DNA of 6,313 nucleotides from JBGPIK01 sp041484845. GTDB taxonomy: Bacteria > Desulfobacterota > Binatia > UBA9968. Position 1 is the stretch's first letter, and each line of letters starts with the position of its first letter. The stretch covers positions 1 to 6,313 of the forward strand of contig JBGPIK010000397.1 of assembly GCA_041484845.1 (NCBI GenBank). The letters are read 5' to 3'. The notes beneath the pieces are model-generated. The model was given only the letters and a program-made list of their open reading frames with translations, had not been told where the DNA came from and ran no database searches. The position numbers were made by a program, and so were the translations under genes. Shown here piece by piece: positions 1-5,741 of this stretch.

Positions 1-344
1 CCCATTGAATCTTCCACATTGTTGCCGAAGAGCCACAGGAACCACATATTCCCCAACAGGTGCATCCACGATCCATGCAAAAACATGGAGGTGAAGACAT
101 GGGAGAGTTGACGGCCGGGATCGATCGCACAGACAAGACCGTCGCCCATGGCAAAACGCGTCCCGACTGAGAGTGAACCCGTCAACGCACCGGGAATCAG
201 TCCCAACTCGCAGACGGACCTGGCCAGCGCTATTGGGGAGCCGGCGCCTTGCACCACGATCCAAGTCAAAACGTTCAGGGCAATGATCGTCAGAGTGACT
301 ACAGCGGTGCGCTGGGTCTCATTCTCGTCGCGATAGGGGATCAT
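1..344 (-). CDS. Rhomboid-family intramembrane serine protease, N-terminal part (cut by window edge)
   Basis: Reading the minus strand from the ATG at 344 gives 114 uninterrupted codons that run off the left edge. After a short polar N-terminus there is a first hydrophobic segment (about residues 13-31), then a loop, then the segment HGSWMHLLGN (90-99) followed by MWFLWLFGNNVEDSMG. This is the rhomboid HxxxxHxxxN signature (His90, His95, Asn99), which in E. coli GlpG lies in the second helix and helps form the oxyanion site. The catalytic GxSG serine and the later histidine would lie beyond the edge, so activity cannot be judged. An in-frame TAG at 357-359 excludes a longer start. The Shine-Dalgarno sequence is weak. 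Members are polytopic inner-membrane proteases; the substrate is unknown. The gene is transcribed away from the ferredoxin gene. Family call is secure; function is inferred. Confidence 0.88.
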   Translation of the reverse strand, partial: MIPYRDENETQRTAVVTLTIIALNVLTWIVVQGAGSPIALARSVCELGLIPGALTGSLSVGTRFAMGDGLVCAIDPGRQLSHVFTSMFLHGSWMHLLGNMWFLWLFGNNVEDSM

Positions 345-389
345 GCGTCGTTCTCGCTATTTCGGCTTCGTTTTCTTTGACGCCAGTTT

Positions 390-421
390 GCTTGGCGCGC
401 CTGCATCGCCGCGCGGCAAGC
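390..421. repeat. GC-rich hairpin in the divergent spacer
   Basis: Positions 390-400 and 411-421 form 11-bp arms (GCTTGgCGCGC and GCGCGgCAAGC) with one internal G-G mismatch and a 10-nt loop. No T-run follows on either strand, so it does not look like an intrinsic terminator. A smaller dyad, TGGTTA/TAACCA with a 6-nt gap, lies directly beside it at 422-439. The position between two divergently transcribed genes would suit an operator or an mRNA-leader structure, but no known binding motif was recognised. Confidence 0.45.
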
Positions 422-500
422 TGGTTACCAGCCTAACCATGTCGCTCCTAAAGGGTCAATAGGATATTGGAATTGCGGTCAAGGAGGATCTTCAGTAAGC

Positions 501-545
501 ATGGCGAATCTGAGGCGTGCTTGTTGCATCACGGCTAGCGCGTGA
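501..545 (+). CDS. Possible 14-codon leader ORF (two adjacent Cys) before the ferredoxin gene
   Basis: An ATG at 501 opens a 14-residue reading frame, MANLRRACCITASA, ending with TGA at 543-545. A perfect AAGGAGGA lies at 481-488, the strongest ribosome-binding sequence in this spacer, although its 13-nt distance from the ATG is longer than usual. The ORF is in the same frame as the ferredoxin gene and stops 33 nt before it. It could be a translated leader peptide, a decayed earlier start, or chance. No homology can be claimed for so short a peptide. Confidence 0.2.
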   Translation: MANLRRACCITASA

Positions 546-578
546 GGTAATGTCAACGGGCAAAGAAAGCTTTTTCCA

Positions 579-899
579 ATGAAACCCATTTGCTTTGTCT
601 GTCAAAACATCGACTGCAAGCTGCGGGGCTCTGAACAACTCATGAGCCAAATCGTGGACAAACTCGCTGCCCGATCGATCGAGGCCGAGGTGAAACCCTA
701 CCTATGCTTCGGGGCATGCGATCAAGGACCCAATATCGTGGTCTATCCGCAAAAGTCCTGGTATGCCGGCGTCAAAATGGAGGATCTGCCGGAGATCGTG
801 GACTCTCTCGCGGGCGGTCCCGCCGTCATTCGCCTCGATACGGTCGAGCGATCGTTGAAAGCGATGATCTACGAGTTGCTGGACACCGGCGTGTTCTGA
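579..899 (+). CDS. (2Fe-2S) ferredoxin domain protein, thioredoxin-like fold
   Basis: This 106-residue protein has the cysteine layout of the thioredoxin-like [2Fe-2S] ferredoxins (Aquifex Fd / NuoE-like family). CQNIDCKLRGS carries Cys8 and Cys13, and LCFGACDQGPNIVVYP carries Cys43 and Cys47. It is followed by the family-typical WYAGV and a helix (MEDLPEIVDSL). Cys5 is an additional cysteine. The predicted role is a small soluble electron carrier or an Fe-S subunit of a redox complex; the partner is not visible here. The length matches the family. The ATG at 579 is the only reasonable start, because an in-frame TGA lies at 543-545 with no ATG, GTG or TTG between. Its Shine-Dalgarno sequence is poor (AAAGAAAG about 9 nt upstream). 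The link to the downstream binding-protein genes is only shared strand. Fold and cluster are confident; the physiological partner is unknown. Confidence 0.88.
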   Translation: MKPICFVCQNIDCKLRGSEQLMSQIVDKLAARSIEAEVKPYLCFGACDQGPNIVVYPQKSWYAGVKMEDLPEIVDSLAGGPAVIRLDTVERSLKAMIYELLDTGVF

Positions 900-951
900 A
901 CATCACCGCCTCTGGCACAGTTCCTTCGATCACAAAGCTGTGGGAATATGA

Positions 952-1308
952 AAGTTTGCCGTCTATATCGGGCGCGGTCATGCCGTGGAAATTTTGAAGA
1001 AGAAGGGCGCGCCGGTGGAATGGATCAAGAACCCCGATCCTTTGGTGGTACAGCCGGCGACCCTGCAGATCGCCAAGAACCCACCGCACCCGAATTCCGC
1101 GAAGCTGCTGATCGATTTCATGTTGTCGGATCAAGCCGCTGAAGTTTTAGCCAAAGAAAACCGGCTTCCGGGCCGCAGCGATGTTAGGGGGCTTGACCCG
1201 GTCTTTAGAGCGATCAATGCGGAAAAGATTTTGCCGTTGTCGATGGAAGAGTTGCAGAGTCACTACAAAAAATATTTGGATGAGTTTAGAAATTATTTCG
1301 AAAGGTGA
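952..1308 (+). pseudogene. 5'-truncated remnant of an iron-type ABC transporter solute-binding protein (family 1)
   Basis: About 118 codons resemble the C-terminal lobe of Fe3+-type (AfuA/FbpA-like) extracellular solute-binding proteins. The frame reads GRGHAVEILKKKGAPVEWI, then a stretch typical of the family (PATLQIAKNPPHPNSAK), then the last-helix region LLIDFMLSDQAAEVLAKENR with LPGRSDV. Family members usually have about 330-350 residues, so roughly two thirds is missing, including the signal peptide. Homology-like sequence begins upstream of the only possible start (GTG at 985): KFAVYIGRGHA starts right after an in-frame TGA at 949-951. This indicates a broken gene rather than a short intact one. 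The TGA at 1306-1308 is in the same frame as the next gene, which starts nine bases later. A 107-residue product from GTG 985 is formally possible but would lack a complete ligand site. Confidence 0.75.
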
Positions 1309-1309
1309 G
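1302..1309 (+). promoter_or_regulatory. Ribosome-binding site overlapping the stop codon of the upstream remnant
   Basis: AAGGTGAG at 1302-1309 contains the TGA stop of the solute-binding remnant and lies 8 nt before the ATG at 1318. It fixes that start and suggests the two genes were once translationally coupled. Confidence 0.55.
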
Positions 1310-1317
1310 ACACGCTC

Positions 1318-2358
1318 ATGCTCGATGGCAAATTGAGAATCGCTCCGACCTGTTATCACGTGCTCCATCAAGTGCCGGTCATGACGGCGCACGAAATGAA
1401 CTTCCTTTACGATGAGGGCCTGCGCACCGGCGACGGATCGCCGGCGTATGACCTTTTAACCGATTCGATGGTGCCTTTTGGCCTGGAGAAGCTGGGCATC
1501 TCGCAAGCGATGAAAGAAAAATCCGTAGATATCGCGCTGGACGTTCAGTCCCGGACGATTTTTTACCAACGCACCCGCGGGGCCGACCTTTACATTATCG
1601 CGGGGTGGCGAAACCAGCACACCAACGTCTGGGTCGGTCCGCCGCATATCAAGTCGCTGACCGACTTGAAGGGCAAGCGCGTCGGCATTAGCGATTTCAA
1701 CAGCATTCGTCATTGGGCGATACAGATCCAGTTGAAAAAGGCTGGATTAGATTTAGACCGCGATATCGAATGGGTTCGGATAGGGGTTAACTCACGGTTA
1801 CACAGAGATGCCATCCGCAACGGCAGAGTCGAATGCGCGCCGGTGCCGCCGTGGTATGCTGAAGAGCTCGAGAAGGAAGGCTGTAATGCGCTCGTATCGC
1901 CGGCGGATCAATATCCTGACGGACGTCCCGAGCGGATCATTGCCGCTAGCGGACGAATCCTTGAGGAGCGGCCCGAAATGGTCAAGAGCTTTCTTAAGGG
2001 AATGATCCGGTCTTATTGGTTTGTCAGGGACATGCCGAAGAATTACGAGTACATCAGCAATCTCGAAAAGCGGCTCCGGCTTCGCAGTCCGGACCCGGAA
2101 GAGCGAGTGGTCACGCATCTGCGCACAGAGCAAGATTTGGAAGCAATGCCGTTTCCGCTCGACGGCAAGGCAACCGGGTTCGAAGACATGCTCAAAGAAG
2201 AGGAGCGGCTCGGCGAGCTTAACTATGAAGTTCCGCCGATCCAAGAGGTTTGTGCACAGGACTTGGTTGGCGAGGCGTTCAAGGAGCTACGCCAGCGGCA
2301 AGATCTCGACGGCGAATTCCGGCGCGTAAGTAAGATCGCCGAACGGTGGGGGTACTAG
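1318..2358 (+). CDS. NMT1/SsuA-like ABC transporter substrate-binding protein without visible signal peptide
   Basis: This is a 346-residue protein of the NMT1/THI5-like periplasmic-binding fold. The clearest signature is LTDLKGKRVGIS (114-125), followed by the lobe-closing helix and GLDLDRDIEWVRIG (143-156), as in taurine/sulfonate/nitrate and pyrimidine-precursor binding proteins. A second typical stretch is ASGRILEERPEMVKSFLKGM (210-229). Such proteins bind small organic ligands for an ABC importer, but no permease or ATPase gene lies in the window and the ligand cannot be deduced. The N-terminus (MLDGKLRIAPTCYHV) goes straight into the first beta strand and has no hydrophobic secretion signal or lipobox. 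An in-frame TGA at 1306-1308 excludes a longer start, and the Shine-Dalgarno sequence supports ATG 1318. The C-terminal about 100 residues (250-346) are highly charged. It could instead act in the cytosol, as THI5-type proteins do. Family confident, ligand unknown. Confidence 0.82.
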   Translation: MLDGKLRIAPTCYHVLHQVPVMTAHEMNFLYDEGLRTGDGSPAYDLLTDSMVPFGLEKLGISQAMKEKSVDIALDVQSRTIFYQRTRGADLYIIAGWRNQHTNVWVGPPHIKSLTDLKGKRVGISDFNSIRHWAIQIQLKKAGLDLDRDIEWVRIGVNSRLHRDAIRNGRVECAPVPPWYAEELEKEGCNALVSPADQYPDGRPERIIAASGRILEERPEMVKSFLKGMIRSYWFVRDMPKNYEYISNLEKRLRLRSPDPEERVVTHLRTEQDLEAMPFPLDGKATGFEDMLKEEERLGELNYEVPPIQEVCAQDLVGEAFKELRQRQDLDGEFRRVSKIAERWGY

Positions 2359-2368
2359 AGCTGACGCC

Positions 2369-2404
2369 GTTCAAAACGTTCAACACGTTCAAATCGTTCA
2401 AGCC
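2369..2404 (+). repeat. Tandem repeat, four 9-bp GTTCAA units
   Basis: Four consecutive 9-bp units share GTTCAA and differ in the last three bases: GTTCAAAAC, GTTCAACAC, GTTCAAATC and GTTCAAGCC. They start 10 bp after the stop of the binding-protein gene, at constant period, and end about 15 bp before a 12-codon ORF. The unit resembles a tRNA T-loop sequence only by chance; no tRNA arms are present. It could be slippage-generated spacer DNA or a multi-site binding array. Confidence 0.8.
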
Positions 2405-2419
2405 GTGGAGTTCTCCTAA

Positions 2420-2458
2420 ATGACGGATCTATATCGCAAGATCACAGCGGCGCCGTGA
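2420..2458 (+). CDS. Possible 12-codon ORF translationally coupled to MutL
   Basis: The frame MTDLYRKITAAP starts at ATG 2420, has GTGGAG at 2405-2410 at a suitable distance (9 nt), and ends with TGA at 2456-2458. That stop overlaps the GTG start (2455-2457) of the MutL gene in a GTGA junction. MutL has no good Shine-Dalgarno sequence of its own, so re-initiation after this mini-ORF is a reasonable way to start it. It may be a coupling leader or the stump of a lost upstream gene. Nothing is recognisable in the peptide. Confidence 0.35.
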   Translation: MTDLYRKITAAP

Positions 2459-3927
2459 GATCTCTCGCGATCCTCATTGATTTCGGCAGTACTTTTACCA
2501 AAGTCACTGCGGTCAACCTAAGTCAGTCAGGGGTAGTCGGACGGAGCCAGGCTCCCTCGACCGTGCTCACCGACGTGCGCGATGGGCTGCTGCAAGCGCT
2601 GGTAATTTTGCATCATCGCCATGGGTTGTTCGATAGTCTGCCTGCGGATTTAAGTATTCTCGAAGGGGAGGTTGTTCTGGCTTCGAGCAGCGCGGCCGGG
2701 GGGCTGAGGATCGCGGTCATCGGTTTAGTTCCTGGCCTGACGGTCGAAGCCGCTAACCAGGCGGCTCTAGGGGCCGGGGCGAAAGTCGTCGGCTCAACGG
2801 CTTTCAAGCTTTCCGTGAATGCGATTCACTCAATCGAAAATCTCCGCCCCGATATGATTCTTCTCACCGGCGGGACAGACGGCGGCGATTTTGCGACCAT
2901 CGTTCATAACGCGCGCGTGCTGGCGCAGTCATCGTTGTCGGTTCCGATCGTGGTGGCGGGGAATAGAGGTGCTGCGGCAGAAGTCTGTAAGCTGCTAGAG
3001 AGCGGGGGAAAAGAAATCCGCATGGCGGAGAACGTCATGCCACAATCTGGGACGCTCGCGGTGGAGTCGGCGCGGGAAGAGATCCGTAAGCTCTTCATGG
3101 AGCGTATCACACGGGCCAAGGGACTGGATGGCGTCAAAGAATTCGTTCCTGTCGTTCTGCCCACTCCGATGGCGGTGCTTGAAGGCATTCAACTCGGCGC
3201 TGACGGTTTAAAAATAGAGACAGCGACGGAGACAGAAAAGGGATGGGGTGAAATGCTCGTCGTCGATGTTGGCGGGGCGACAACTGATGTTCACTCGATC
3301 GGATACGGCTATCCGGCCGGTGAAAATGTGATCGCCCGAGGCCTGGCGGAGCCTTATGCGAAGAGAACCGTAGAAGGCGATCTGGGAATTCGTTATAACG
3401 CGGAAACCATTTTAGCTTGCAGGGGCTTAGAAAAGCTTGCCCGGGATTTGCGGGCCGACTTCCCCGAGCAAGCCGTCCGTGACGACGAATTTCGGGATTA
3501 CATCGAACTGATTAGCCACTATACCGAATCGGTGCCGCGGGAAAACTGGCACGCGGCCGCCGACGCCGTGCTCGCTCGCGCAGCCGTGGATCTAGCGATC
3601 GAGCGCCATGTCGGAAGGCGGGAAAGAATCGTCGCGCGCGAAGGGGAGGCGTGGGTTCATTACGGCAAGGATTTACGGGATACGCCGACGCTGATCGGCA
3701 CAGGCGGTGTGTTCGTTCACAATCCCTTTGCCTCCTATATCCTCTCACAGCGGGCGCCGACCGATAATCGCGTGCAAGCGTTGCGACCGAAGAACCCAAA
3801 GACGTTCTTAGATTCCTCATACCTTCTTTACGCAATAGGATTGCTTGCGAAAGATTATCCAAATGTCGCGTTGCAAATTTTTAAAACTTGCATGACGCCG
3901 GCGGCATGGCATCCATCCGATGCTTGA
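2455..3927 (+). CDS. glmL: MutL/GlmL-family ASKHA ATPase, cobalamin-dependent mutase accessory (reactivating) protein
   Basis: This 490-residue protein is a full-length member of the glutamate mutase MutL/GlmL family (actin-like ATPase fold), unrelated to mismatch-repair MutL. The phosphate-1 loop is LIDFGSTFTKVTAV (7-20). The family-specific LASSSAAGGLRIAVIGLVP lies at 75-93, ILLTGGTDGG at 135-144, phosphate-2 VVDVGGATTDVHS at 269-281, KRTVEGDLGIRYNAE at 303-317, and the adenosine-site-like GTGGVFVH at 415-422. The C-terminus LLYAIGLLAKDYPNVAL (457-473) is also typical. By family knowledge it is thought to use ATP to exchange damaged cobalamin in adenosylcobalamin-dependent mutases such as glutamate mutase in the cytosol. 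No mutase subunit gene lies nearby. GTG 2455 is chosen because it begins just before the first beta strand, no in-frame ATG exists back to TGA 2362-2364, and it overlaps the stop of a mini-ORF. Confidence 0.9.
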   Translation: MRSLAILIDFGSTFTKVTAVNLSQSGVVGRSQAPSTVLTDVRDGLLQALVILHHRHGLFDSLPADLSILEGEVVLASSSAAGGLRIAVIGLVPGLTVEAANQAALGAGAKVVGSTAFKLSVNAIHSIENLRPDMILLTGGTDGGDFATIVHNARVLAQSSLSVPIVVAGNRGAAAEVCKLLESGGKEIRMAENVMPQSGTLAVESAREEIRKLFMERITRAKGLDGVKEFVPVVLPTPMAVLEGIQLGADGLKIETATETEKGWGEMLVVDVGGATTDVHSIGYGYPAGENVIARGLAEPYAKRTVEGDLGIRYNAETILACRGLEKLARDLRADFPEQAVRDDEFRDYIELISHYTESVPRENWHAAADAVLARAAVDLAIERHVGRRERIVAREGEAWVHYGKDLRDTPTLIGTGGVFVHNPFASYILSQRAPTDNRVQALRPKNPKTFLDSSYLLYAIGLLAKDYPNVALQIFKTCMTPAAWHPSDA

Positions 3928-4563
3928 GTTGCTCAGTTGACCGTGTGAATAAGCCGATGAGGACCGGCTAACGGTGGAGTTTCCGGACGGTTAACAGATT
4001 TTCGTGATCAATGGCCAGTGGTCAAGTGTCAGGAAGAGATGGTTCTGATGGGGAGTGGTTTCCCGCACGGGACGATAAGGTTTGCGGCAAGAGCGGACGG
4101 ACTATAGAGTCTCGCTTTCCTCTTAATTATTATGTGTTCGTGTCGCGCGCTGCGGCAATCGCTTCTGCCAATACCGTTGCCAAATACTGCTCGGTCGTGG
4201 AAGAGACGGGCAGCAGATCGCGACATAGACTAGAGCGAGAGCAAGCAATAAGAATTCATTCATAAGAGGTCTCGATGTTTGGCATTTCCGAATGAACCTG
4301 CATACGATTGCAGCGCAATGACTGTGCCAAAAAAATCGCTACCGAGCGTGCGCTCGATAACTCGTTGAAATCTAAACAATTGTCGCGCAAAGGAAAAGCT
4401 GTATGGCTCCCGTCGCGCTATTGGATCGTATGAAAATTATTCAGTTGGGGAACGAGTTGTAGCTACTTTTGTCCAATCTTTGACAAGAGGATGGGAGGTG
4501 CAGGAGCAGGTAGGGGTCAGAGAATGCGGTTAAGCAACGGACGATAATTGCCCTCAAGTTCGA
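3928..4563. other. Convergent intergenic region, no convincing gene
   Basis: These 636 bases separate the 3' ends of MutL (plus) and the crotonase gene (minus). Reading frames of 84 codons (4011-4265, plus) and 65 codons (4029-4226, minus) overlap on opposite strands. Their composition is unlike a protein domain and they have no Shine-Dalgarno sequence, so I do not call them. Small dyads occur at 3952-3969 (AGCCG/CGGCT), 4307-4319 (ATTGC/GCAAT) and 4466-4489 (CTTTTGTC paired with GACAAGAG, one G-U, 8-nt loop), none with a T-run. A better hairpin at 4340-4359 is listed separately. The region is visibly more AT-rich than the flanking genes. Confidence 0.6.
4329..4359 (-). terminator. Probable intrinsic terminator for the crotonase-family gene
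   Basis: On the minus strand, 4359-4340 reads TATCGAGCG-CA-CGCTCGGTA, a 9-bp stem with one G-U pair (the tight two-base loop would probably open by one pair). Four bases later come seven consecutive T residues (4335-4329). The direction matches transcription leaving the crotonase gene, which ends about 205 bases upstream. The plus strand has no T-run after the hairpin, so it would not stop MutL transcription. The 4-nt gap between stem and T-run and the long 3' untranslated region lower confidence. Confidence 0.5.
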
Positions 4564-5328
4564 TTAGCTTTGAATTCCTTTTCGTTTGAGGAACTCCTTG
4601 AAACCCTCCTGTGGACTATTCGCCTTGAGCCAAGTCTTACGGGCCTTCTGTTCGCTGTCATAACGTTCGCGCCATGGCATCCCGATATCTTCGTGCAATA
4701 GCCGTTTAATGCCTTGGACCATGCGCGGGTCGTTGTCGCCTATCATCCGTGCCATCTGAATCGCCGTGTCCTTGAGCTGGGAGCAGGGCACCAACTGGTT
4801 CAATAAACCGATTCGTTCTGCTTCTTCCGCTTTGACTGAACGTCCGGTGTACAGCAGCTCTTTGGCTTTTGGCATGCCCACAACTAGGGGCAGCGACCAT
4901 GTCGAGTTTGCGCGGCCATATTTAGCGGCCAAGAACTGGAATTCCGCATGCTCGCATCCGATCCGAATGTCCAGCATCGAAGAAAGTTGCGCCCCGGCGC
5001 CGTAGGCCAGCCCGTTAATCGCTCCGATAATCGGTTTGGCAAAATTAGCGAGGTGCCAAGTCGCTTTGCTGCGAACCTCACTACGGGTGGCGAGCTCGTC
5101 AGCGGTTGATCGGACCATCTGGTGAATATCGCCGCCGGCAGAAAAAGCGCGTGGGCCGGCGCCAGTTAAAATCACCGCTCGCACGCTGTCGTCGCTGTCA
5201 ATTTTCGTCAGCTCTTCATCCAGATCACAGGCAAGCTCGTAACTCATTGCATTGAGTTTTTCCGGACGGTTGAGGGTAATCAGAGCAACTCTGTCGAGCC
5301 TTTCGGCAAGAATGTTGTGGTAGCTCAT
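4564..5328 (-). CDS. Enoyl-CoA hydratase/isomerase-family (crotonase fold) protein lacking both hydratase glutamates
   Basis: This 254-residue protein has standard crotonase length and motifs: VALITLNRPEKLNAMSYEL (14-32), the oxyanion-hole segment AFSAGGDIHQM (61-71), the second oxyanion segment INGLAYGAGAQLSSMLDIRI (104-123), and LLYTGRSVKAEEAERIGLLN (158-177). The family acts on acyl-CoA thioesters (hydration, isomerisation, hydrolysis or C-C cleavage) in the cytosol. Aligned by eye with rat crotonase, the catalytic Glu144 position is Gln114 and Glu164 is Ala134, so ordinary 2-enoyl-CoA hydration is unlikely. The oxyanion positions (Ala64, Ala111) are kept, so acyl-CoA binding should persist. 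I chose ATG 5328 rather than the longer frame reaching 5466: AGGAG sits 6 nt upstream, the N-terminus then matches the family, and a promoter-like sequence lies inside the extension. The exact substrate is unknown. Confidence 0.88.
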   Translation of the reverse strand: MSYHNILAERLDRVALITLNRPEKLNAMSYELACDLDEELTKIDSDDSVRAVILTGAGPRAFSAGGDIHQMVRSTADELATRSEVRSKATWHLANFAKPIIGAINGLAYGAGAQLSSMLDIRIGCEHAEFQFLAAKYGRANSTWSLPLVVGMPKAKELLYTGRSVKAEEAERIGLLNQLVPCSQLKDTAIQMARMIGDNDPRMVQGIKRLLHEDIGMPWRERYDSEQKARKTWLKANSPQEGFKEFLKRKGIQS

Positions 5329-5368
5329 TGTAGTCTCCTGTGCGCATCCGGTTCGCGTCGTGCCGCGC

Positions 5369-5397
5369 ATTACAACAGAAAAGTGCTGTGGGCGCAA
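5369..5397 (-). promoter_or_regulatory. Candidate sigma-70-type promoter for the crotonase-family gene
   Basis: On the minus strand, TTGCGC (5397-5392) is followed by a 17-bp spacer and TGTAAT (5374-5369). A TGT triplet immediately before the -10 gives an extended -10 element. The -10 lies 40 bp before the ATG at 5328, leaving a short leader with the AGGAG site. The -35 matches the consensus at only three of six bases, and promoter rules for this organism are unknown. Confidence 0.35.
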
Positions 5398-5480
5398 TGA
5401 ACCGACGATCATGAAGATAGTCTGACGGGCGACATGGGTATGCTGAGGCGGTCCGGCCACTGGCAATTTTCCCGGTACTC

Positions 5481-5512
5481 GGCGTCCAGCAGTCGTTAGC
5501 CGCTGCGACGCC
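5481..5512. repeat. Bulged GC-rich hairpin
   Basis: GGCGTCCAGC (5481-5490) pairs with GCTG-c-GACGCC (5502-5512), giving ten base pairs with one unpaired C at 5506 and an 11-nt loop. No T-run follows on either strand. It lies 3 bp from the CGGATTCCG dyad described separately. A folded RNA element, an inverted-repeat mobile remnant or a protein-binding site are all possible. Confidence 0.5.
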
Positions 5513-5514
5513 TG

Positions 5515-5528
5515 AACCCGGATTCCGC
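5515..5528. repeat. Inverted repeat arm, partner at 5742-5756
   Basis: AACCCGGATTCCGC here is the reverse complement of GCGGAATCCGGGGTT at 5742-5756 apart from one extra G; 12 bases match without a gap. Each arm also contains its own short dyad, CGGA-N-TCCG. The arms enclose 213 bp, more than one would expect by chance in so short a spacer. Confidence 0.5.
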
Positions 5529-5741
5529 GGTTGGCAGTAGCGTAGAGCGCTCGGCGTAAGCCCTACTCAGCGAAGCCAATGGGCCTCTGCCCTTAGCGGC
5601 CACTCGGCTTCGGTGCATAGGGTAACCTCTGGAGACAAAGCGCAGTGGCGGGCCAAGCGCCAAAGAAGACCTTGAAAGTATTCTCGTGTCTGCGCCGCTC
5701 CGGGCTTACACCGAGCGCGGATGTCGGTCTCAATTTCAACA

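Noticed and set aside
985..2358. Solute-binding remnant and NMT1 protein as one gene split by a single in-frame TGA at 1306-1308
   Set aside because: The two are different binding-protein families with complete C- and N-terminal ends at the junction, and the second has its own ribosome-binding site and ATG.
2386..2396. GTTCAAATC resembles the conserved tRNA T-loop sequence
   Set aside because: It is one unit of a 9-bp tandem repeat; there is no acceptor, D or anticodon arm at the right distance upstream.
2455..3927. DNA mismatch-repair MutL
   Set aside because: The motifs are those of the ASKHA/glutamate-mutase MutL family, not the GHKL ATPase of mismatch repair; the shared name is coincidental.
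4137..4258. Minus-strand frame ending ...TTEQYLATVLAEAIAAARDTNT, looking like a helical C-terminus
   Set aside because: The frame closes after about 40 codons at an in-frame TGA and no family was recognised.
4011..4265. 84-codon plus-strand ORF in the convergent region
   Set aside because: No Shine-Dalgarno sequence, no recognisable motif, and it overlaps an equally plausible-looking ORF on the other strand; probably chance.
5329..5466. 46-codon N-terminal extension of the crotonase frame to an ATG at 5466
   Set aside because: The extension has no family similarity, contains the promoter candidate, and the ATG at 5328 has a strong AGGAG at the ideal distance.
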